Shown: positions 57,408 through 64,000 of the stretch, piece by piece
Numbering within the stretch: the first letter of the stretch is position 1
How the letters are laid out: each line of letters begins with the position of its first letter
From: Adiantum capillus-veneris
Taxonomy: Eukaryota; Streptophyta; Polypodiopsida; Polypodiales; Pteridaceae
NCBI GenBank assembly: GCA_014529385.2
Contig: CM043962.1
Span: 122,225,970-122,289,969 of the forward strand
Direction: 5' to 3'
DNA: 64,000 nucleotides
Made by a program: the position numbers and the translations under genes
Notes under the pieces: generated by a model
Database searches by the model: none
Seen by the model: the letters and a program-made list of their open reading frames with translations, nothing else
What the model was told of the DNA's origin: nothing

Positions 57408-59639
57408 AAACTTGATTTCACCCTAAGATTGTCTAAGATACATCATGCCTGGTTCTCAATGAATTCAACATGTCATGGTTCATACAAGGCTTTCTTACGT
57501 AGATGCATGGGTTCAAATTTGGATACATAAACATGGTTCTCAAATTGGATACATCATGTTTTTCTCACATTCGGATACATCATACAAGCTTAAAGGGTAA
57601 TTTAAATATGTAGGGATTCAATATCATACATCCTTAGCATAATGTGATCCTCGTTCGTAGTGTCATAGTCCTCATGTTGGTTGTCATTTTCATGTATTGA
57701 CGTTGTTCTTATACATTGATGGTGGTTCTTGTCATCTTCATTTCATGTTGAGTTATTTGATTTTTTATTGGTGTCATTGATCTAATTTGTTGAGGATGCG
57801 TCCGTCTTGGCTAACAGTACAAAGCACGCTTGTGCGCTTGTGTGTGTATTCATAGTGACGGGCGGTCTTACCACAAAGGACTTCTTTGGGTAGTGTCTAA
57901 AACCATGTACCATGTGCTTTTGCATACAAATGTTACATACATGTCTTTTTAGCTTGATTGTAAGCTTTCAAGCTTCATGGAAATAAGTCCTTTAAGAAAG
58001 ACACTGCAATTAGGGCCTGAAGAGGTTGTTTCAACTAAAGGAATCAAGGCCGTGTGAAGGGGGACTATAACTCCTTTGGGGCTTTGGATTTTTTTTGGCG
58101 GATATCCTATGAGCAGACACTAGCATAGTGAGAACTAAACCAACATACCAAAATGTCATCCAAGGATGTAGCTCAACCCGCAAGTGCTTAGAAGCAAACA
58201 GATGGTTGCCAATCACCTACTCAACCTTCTAAGACAATCTCTACTCGAGAAAATCAAACCCAGACATCCTATGTGATTGTGACTACAATACAACCTACGA
58301 CATTCATGCTACCAAAATCAAGACCAAATGTCTTCGAATTGCCTCAAAACTCACAAGGAATGCTCTAATTACCAAGAGGTTGCTACCCTATGGACTCTAA
58401 CCCCATATCCCACCCATAACCACTTGGTGTAGCAATCACGTATGAAGACAGATAGTCTATTACAAGTCACCAATTATCAATATGCATGATCCTAATGTGT
58501 AGCTCTTCTTGCTGTGAACCTACTGGCATGAAGAAATCACAAAACAGACACACTATTTCCAGCACCTTCATCGACACGATCACCATCGCCTCCTTCGTCC
58601 GCAAAATTCGCCGCTTGTGAATGCCCGCAAGCAGCACCCGTAGCGCCACCCACCACCAAATGCCATTGCCACTGGAGACCAAGCTCCACACACATTTTTG
58701 TGATGCTCAAAAGATCTACACCATGCAATATGTATTGTGTGTCATTTTGGTCGCAATGTCCCCATGCGGGATCACATTGTTGCCAATGGCAGGCTTTCCC
58801 CCCAAAACTCTCCACAAACTCCTCAAAAAACTTTTTTTTTGTACCAACTTTGGGAGCCTCCAATCACTTGCTCACCAAACCAATTCCCGAGCCGTAAAGT
58901 CCAAGTAAAAAATTATCCTTGCCGACTTCAAAACTCCTAGGCCCCGCCGCCTTTTGACCTTCCCGGGCCCACCAATTGAGGCCACCAAAACCACAAAAAT
59001 CAATCTAGTACCGCAACGTCGGCAAACAATGAATGTCGACTTTGTCTTGCAATAACTCTTTGATCCGGGCTCCGATTGACGAGCTGTCACTTTTTATGGC
59101 GTTCTCATGCCACATATAACACATACAAACCTTGGCAAGGATCTAAAAACTCTAGATGGCAGGCTTTTGAATGCAGTCAATGGACCTGGCCCCTGATAAA
59201 ACTTCAAAGCCTTGTATCTTGATATCCGTGACCCAAATTGCCGATCTAAAAAGACCAACATGCTCCATAATTCAAGCACTATGCATCTATCCATTGAAAT
59301 TGGCTCCAACTACCTGGCACCACATGCCCCATCCGTCTCAAATCTACAAACACCTTCAACTTCAAAGCACCGTATCTTGCACATCGTGGCTTCCGTTTGA
59401 TGAGCCATCTAGACCAGCTCCTTCAGCACTTCAAGCTCTACATTTCCAGTAAAAAAGACTGCACCTTAATCCTCTTTTGTTTGCCACCCAAATTGGCCCT
59501 TTCTGGAGTTCTTCTTGGTCTATAAACCTCCTCCACCATACACACCTGCTGCTACCTGTTTGCCCAGGATCTTCCCATCTGCTCTAGCCCTTTTCCATGT
59601 ACCTGCTAGCTTGCACATACCTGCATGTACCACTTTCTA
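57408..59639. other. No recognisable gene
   Basis: Open frames (for example 58031-58216 and 58537-58863 on the minus strand) have no recognisable domain. Short GTTCTTRTACATTGATGGTG-like repeats occur at 57700-57740. It may contain remnants of the element implied by the LTR at 57152, but nothing legible. Confidence 0.4.
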
Positions 59640-62040
59640 TGTTTGACACACTTTGGGTACATCAACGTGAGTCCTGTAAGCGGGTGGTGAAATTGGACCT
59701 AAAAAGTCTATACCCCACTTATCGAAGGCTCTAGCTCCCATCATTGGCCTTAAAGGCATCTCATCCCTCTTTATTGGCACTTTGGTATGCTAACAAGCAT
59801 CACATCTTTTAACATATTCTTCAGTGTCCATATGTAATGTAGGCCACCATATTCCCACGGTTAAGACAATTTTGATGTCTTATCCCTTCAAAAATGGCCT
59901 CCACTTATTCCTCCATGTGCCTGCTCTAAGATTGGCAAATACGTGCTCTCCGTTGCACATATCCTGAGTTTATTATCCTTCCCTCTCTTATAGGACTGAT
60001 TTTCAATCAATCTGAAGTCTTTACTTCTATCGCTCTTTGACGTGCTCTAGAGGTATTTTTAGGAAATGTTCTCATTGTTAGGTAGTTGATTATATATTGA
60101 CTCTATTCTGGTGCAATTGTCACCTGAAATAGCGTTGCATGTGCTAATGGTGGTGTAGATCTGCATGTAGCACAACTAAATAACATACTCTAGGAGTTCA
60201 TTGGCCAAATATATGCACTGATGTTCATATTGTTTCAAGCACTAATATGTTTTTTTTTTGCAAGCAATGAAATGCCAAGTCTTGGACATGTGCTTCTAAA
60301 AGATAGCCATCATACTCTTCTAGACTTATGCACAATTGTAAAATGTTGTCTGAGCCTAAATGATACAAATGTCCACCAATTACTTGAAAATTCTTGGATT
60401 ACTGAATCATTTGTCGTTTAAGTTCTTGCTTAGTCCCATTGAGCTCTCCTCCATAGGACAATAAAATGACTATCTCCTAAGACCACTTGGGTACCATTTC
60501 AACATCTAAAAGATATACATTAGGGATATGATCATTAACGCCTTTCGGAGCTTCTCCATTTGGCAATTTGGAAAGATAATCTGCTCGAAGATGTGTCTTT
60601 TGCTTTTTAACCATTAGTATAAATCAAACTCCAGAAATTGACAAACCATCATACAATGTGTCCGGTATTGCATGGTTTGCTTACAAGGTATATGAGGGCT
60701 TGATGATCAGTAAAAAACACAAACTGGTTTGCAAGGAGATAATGCCAAAATTTCTTAACAGCATATATCATCCCCAACCCTTCTCTTTCAGTGGTAGCGT
60801 AGTTCTTTTCAGCAATGTTAAGTTGTCTATTGGCATAACATACTAAAAAATCCATATTTCCTTCTCCTGGCTGAGCCAAGATGTACCCTATAGCAAACAT
60901 CAAAGCATCAATATGAACATGATTTTGTTTTTTCCAATCTAGTGCTTTTAATACTGCATTGGATATGAGTGCTCTCTTCAACTTTGTAAATGACTCCTCA
61001 CACTCCTTCGTCCATTCAAAGACTACTATAAGTATGTACAGGGGTTGAGTAATGACTGCATACATGTGAATGAACCTTTTGTAATAACCACAATGTTCTA
61101 TAAATCATTGTACTTGCTTTGTGTTGTTTGGTCTAGGCATTTCTACAATCACTTTTATCTTATCCAAATCCATAGATATGTCATTTTTTGAGACATGTCC
61201 CAAGATTCTGCCTTGTCTAACCATAAATACACACTTTTTTGTATTAAGGCAGATGCTATACGTTCTTCACTTCTCAAATACTTTTCTAAGGTGTTTCGTA
61301 TGTTCATCCCTCAAGAGAGAGTATACATAGGTCATCCATATAAATTTCCAAGAATATCTCAAGTATTCTTTAAAGTCATGTGCCATTAATCTCTGGAATG
61401 TTTTTGGGGCGTTAATCAATCCAAACAGCATGACCCTCTACGCATATATACTCCATTTTGTGGCAAATTCTGTCTTATATTGATCTTCAAGAGCGATTGC
61501 AAGCTAGTTGTAGCCAGAAAATCCATCTAAGAAGGAATATGCCCTCTTGCCTGCCACTCGTTCTAGAACATGGTTGGTGATAGGTAAGGGATAATTGTCC
61601 CTTATTGTGGCTGCATTAACCGTTCTTTATATTGAGACACACTCAAAATTTACCATTCTTCTTTGACACTACCACAATTGGAGATATCCAGTCGGTGTGT
61701 TCTATCTCATAGATGAACTCATCTTCCTTCAGTTTATCAATCTCTTCCTTAATGTGCTTAACAAATGTATCATTATACGTGTATGGTTTTTGTTGGCTAG
61801 GCTTTGCATTGGGTTTTAATGGGATCGTGTCTTGGCATAGTGTCAGATCTACTTCTTTTAGGTCTTTATTTGACCAAGCAAACACGTCCCCATACTCCTT
61901 GAGAAGACTTATAAGCTTCTCTTCTTCTCTTGGACTCAGATCAGTTGCTATGTAGATCAGCCTTGGCTCTTATCCTGGTTTTGCCAAGTCTATCTTCTTT
62001 GCATCCTCTGGCTCGTCATATGACTCCTTGTCCTTTTGCT
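59640..62040 (-). pseudogene. Ty3/gypsy RT-RNase H-integrase remnant (element G)
   Basis: Minus strand, 5' to 3': pre-RT block VFAWSNKDLKEVDLTLCQ, RT start IKEEIDKLKEDEFIYEIEHT then WISPIVVVSKKNGKF (61885-61643), an FGLINAPKTFQRLM-type block and intact YMDDL codons near 61330-61345 (in a shifted frame), KCVFMVRQG. RNase H follows: FEWTKECEESFTKLKRALIS, DALMFAIGYILAQPGEG, NYATTEREGLGMIYAVKKF, FFTDHQALIYLVSKP (61065-60649). A tether HLRADYLSKLPNGEAPKGV lies near 60580-60540. The integrase zinc region GIWWPTLHMDTEEYV / RCDAC and RAFDKWGIDFLGPI are at 59850-59690. Several frameshifts and stops, but all domains remain in order. Gag and protease are missing. Confidence 0.9.
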
Positions 62041-62064
62041 CTCATATGGGTTGTGTCATCACTA

Positions 62065-62443
62065 CCTTAGGTCCATTATGTGTGTTTTTCAAGCATAATT
62101 TGGTGCATGAAGCTTCCATCTTCATTGCGCCAATGAGTTTTGTCAAGGAACACAAAGATTGTATTGTACAAAAGTCTCCCTTGATGGGAGAAGCTATAAT
62201 ACAAAAGCCTTTTTGGAGGGGGACCGCCGGCTCCATGTAAATCCGGTCCTCAATTGTTGTCAAGTGTTCTATTTCTCTCTCTTTTCAAGTATTTTCTATG
62301 CCAAACTAGCTAGGTGTAATTGCTATGTTGATTTATCCAACCAAGTACTCTCTCTATGCTCATTAGGAACTTGTTCTCAACGAAATGCTCACTATGTTAT
62401 CATTTTCCGCTACACACAAGTTACTAGTGCATTAAATGTTACA
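62065..62443 (+). repeat. LTR family D, 3' end (R-U5)
   Basis: Matches 36490-36842 and ends in GTTACA one base before a PBS-like site. The left part of the LTR is replaced by minus-strand element G. Confidence 0.75.
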
Positions 62444-62444
62444 A

Positions 62445-62456
62445 TGGTACCAGAGC
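62445..62456 (+). other. Variant primer-binding site
   Basis: TGGTACCAGAGC, one base different from the TGGTATCAGAGC used by the other elements here. Its position directly after the LTR end supports the call. Confidence 0.75.
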
Positions 62457-63194
62457 TATTGGTTTTCTTTTCTTGCTCAAGAAGAGAGGTCCTCAAGTTT
62501 GCTACAAATGGTTGGTGTTATTAATTGCAAAAGAGTAAGTAGAATAGGGATTTTTCATTCTTGAAGCACGCCTGCTTTATGCAGTTAACGGGGATATAGT
62601 TGAGAGCTATGGTCTTAATAATGGAGTCTTACGGGGCTTGCCATCAGGAAGAGGATGGGGGGTAGGAGGCCCTCTTTATTTGCCATGAGCTGATGTAGGT
62701 GATTAACATTTTGACGAATAGGTGTACACCATGTGTGCAAGAATGATGGGTGTGTAAGAGTGGTCAAAGGATGCACTTTTCCCCCCAAAAAGGAGATGGA
62801 AAATTTTATGATTTTTGGCCTTCCATAACTCCCACATATGATCTCCGATTTGAGTGGAGATCATAGATCTACAATCTACACGTGGATCTCTTTCCAAAGA
62901 TATGCTACATGATATGGCTTTACTCGCTAGATTTTAAATTCAATTTTGGGGGGAAAATTTGAATTCAAATAAACTAGCCATTTTGCCTATTTGAATTCAA
63001 AAGCCATCCTTTGATTACCTTCTTAATACTGAAGGTTTGACTTCCTTAAACTGCCAAATAAAGAGGCCCTCCTAGACCCCATTCTCTTCCTAATGCCTAC
63101 GGCTTAACCATTATTGAGCTATTAGAAGCTTGATTGGAACCGGTGCTGTCTTGGGTCTGTGAAACCCTCTCTTCTATTCAAGCCACAAGTATAG
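62457..63194. repeat. Leader region with long imperfect inverted repeat
   Basis: Arms at about 62605-62700 and 63045-63130: AGGAAGAGGATGGGG and GGAGGCCCTCTTTATTTGCC on the left pair with GGCCCTCCTAGACCCCATTC and CAAATAAAGAGGCC on the right, leaving about 350 bp between them. No coding sequence recognised. Confidence 0.6.
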
Positions 63195-64000
63195 ATGCTT
63201 GAGTGCTTATCTTTGAAGGTAAAGAGGAGTAGCAACTATGGCTTGAAGTGCCAAAGTACAAGTAAGAATTTACATCTAAAATTCGCTAGTATGTATGACA
63301 AGGGTAAAGAGATTGAAATGAATGTTGATAGCTTTGATTTTGGTAATGATAGAACAACTAATGATGCCCCTATGCTTGTAAACTATCTTGTTTCTAGGCT
63401 TCAACAAACCCTGGGAAATCCATCCCTCCAAGGTGAAGTGCTACATCAATTGCGCACCCATGGTATTCTCCAAACTCCCCACCAAGAAGAGAGAGTACCT
63501 AAGAAAGCTCCTGGTGATAATTCCAAAGAGGACTTTGTCCAATAAGGGAAGAAGAGGAGGATCCGTACGAAGGGCTCAAAAACTTACTACTCGGAGGGGC
63601 ATCTCCCTCTCAAAGGAGAGCCCAAGTTTCAACGGTAGAGACTCCACCGAAAGAACGAGAAAGAAGAAAATCTCTTGCCACCTTGGTGGAGATGGCTCCA
63701 CAAAGACGGTGAGAAAAACACTCTCCAACACCCCCGAAACGAAGAAGACCATCGCATAATCCTCCTCACCATAATTCAAAGTGGGAAGAGAGGAAACAAG
63801 GGAAGAAAAATATGAGAAATAGGTCACCCTCTTCTCCATCTTCCTCATCCTCTTCCTCTTCTGAAGAAAGTAATGGTGCAGAAGAGGAGGAACAAGGAAA
63901 GAAAAAGGTGAGAAAGAGGTCACCCTCTTCTCCATCTTCCTCATCCTCTTCCCCTTCTGAAGAAAGTGATGGTGCTGCTCTCAAACCGCCTAAGAGAAGA
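63195..64000 (+). CDS. Unrecognised coding-like region with Ser/Glu/Lys repeats (possible gag of element D)
   Basis: Lies about 740 bp after an LTR-PBS, where gag is expected. Frames on the plus strand read ASMYDKGKEIEMNVDSFDFG, then LVNYLVSRLQQTLGNPSLQ (63195-63545), and an overlapping frame continues with KLPTKKREYLRKL and basic sequence to 63759. From about 63815 a ~90-bp unit is repeated twice, coding VRKRSPSSPSSSSSS-type then EESNGAEEEEQGKKK. No known gag motif is visible; the region runs off the window edge. The assignment rests on position only. Confidence 0.3.

Overview
This window looks like nuclear DNA of a land plant with a large, repeat-rich genome. The evidence is one plant-type, intronless TIM17 gene surrounded by LTR retrotransposons (Ty1/copia and Ty3/gypsy) whose primer-binding sites match the usual plant initiator-Met tRNA site (TGGTATCAGAGC), plus long AG/AC microsatellites. 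I cannot fix the species. A fern, lycophyte or gymnosperm-like gene density (about one intact host gene in 64 kb) fits, but that is inference. No rRNA, tRNA gene, CRISPR array or bacterial operon was seen. Layout. 1-2418 (-): gypsy gag-protease-RT, one frame with five in-frame stops, running off the left edge. 4550-5215: a minisatellite interleaved with microsatellites. 5276-9066 (-): a multi-exon, frameshifted gene of an uncharacterised family with transposase-like conserved acidic motifs; this is the most unusual coding object here. 9516-12955: nested copia remnants, including a copia-A gag segment lodged inside a copia-B integrase region. 12956-13913: a probable LTR. 17438-23467 (-): a gag-only gypsy element with very long LTRs (TR-GAG-like). 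24.6-28.4 kb: small duplications and two oppositely oriented CACTA-like miniature elements. 31522-32334 (-): TIM17, the only gene I regard as intact. 33.2-37.2 kb: a gypsy LTR plus gag/protease remnant, a second LTR-type repeat and a copia-A scrap. 38.9-40.1 kb (-): 5' end of a copia-A copy. 40.1-46.1 kb: three gypsy fragments and inverted LTR pieces. 50865-56172 (+): a nearly complete copia-A element with 227-bp LTRs, a CCTCT target-site duplication, PBS, PPT and a single-frame polyprotein broken by only three nonsense codons. 56.2-57.1 kb: a ~280-bp tandem repeat. 59.6-62.0 kb (-): gypsy RT-RNaseH-integrase remnant. 62.0-64 kb: LTR end with PBS and an unrecognised coding stretch. The genes do not form a pathway. 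The window records repeated nested insertion and decay around a single housekeeping gene for mitochondrial protein import. Copia-A is represented at least five times (9.5-10.4, 12.2-12.7, 36.9-37.2, 38.9-40.1 and 50.9-56.2 kb), so copies can be compared inside the window to read the direction of mutations. Several open frames discussed here begin at non-ATG codons, so most fragment starts are reading-frame limits, not true starts.
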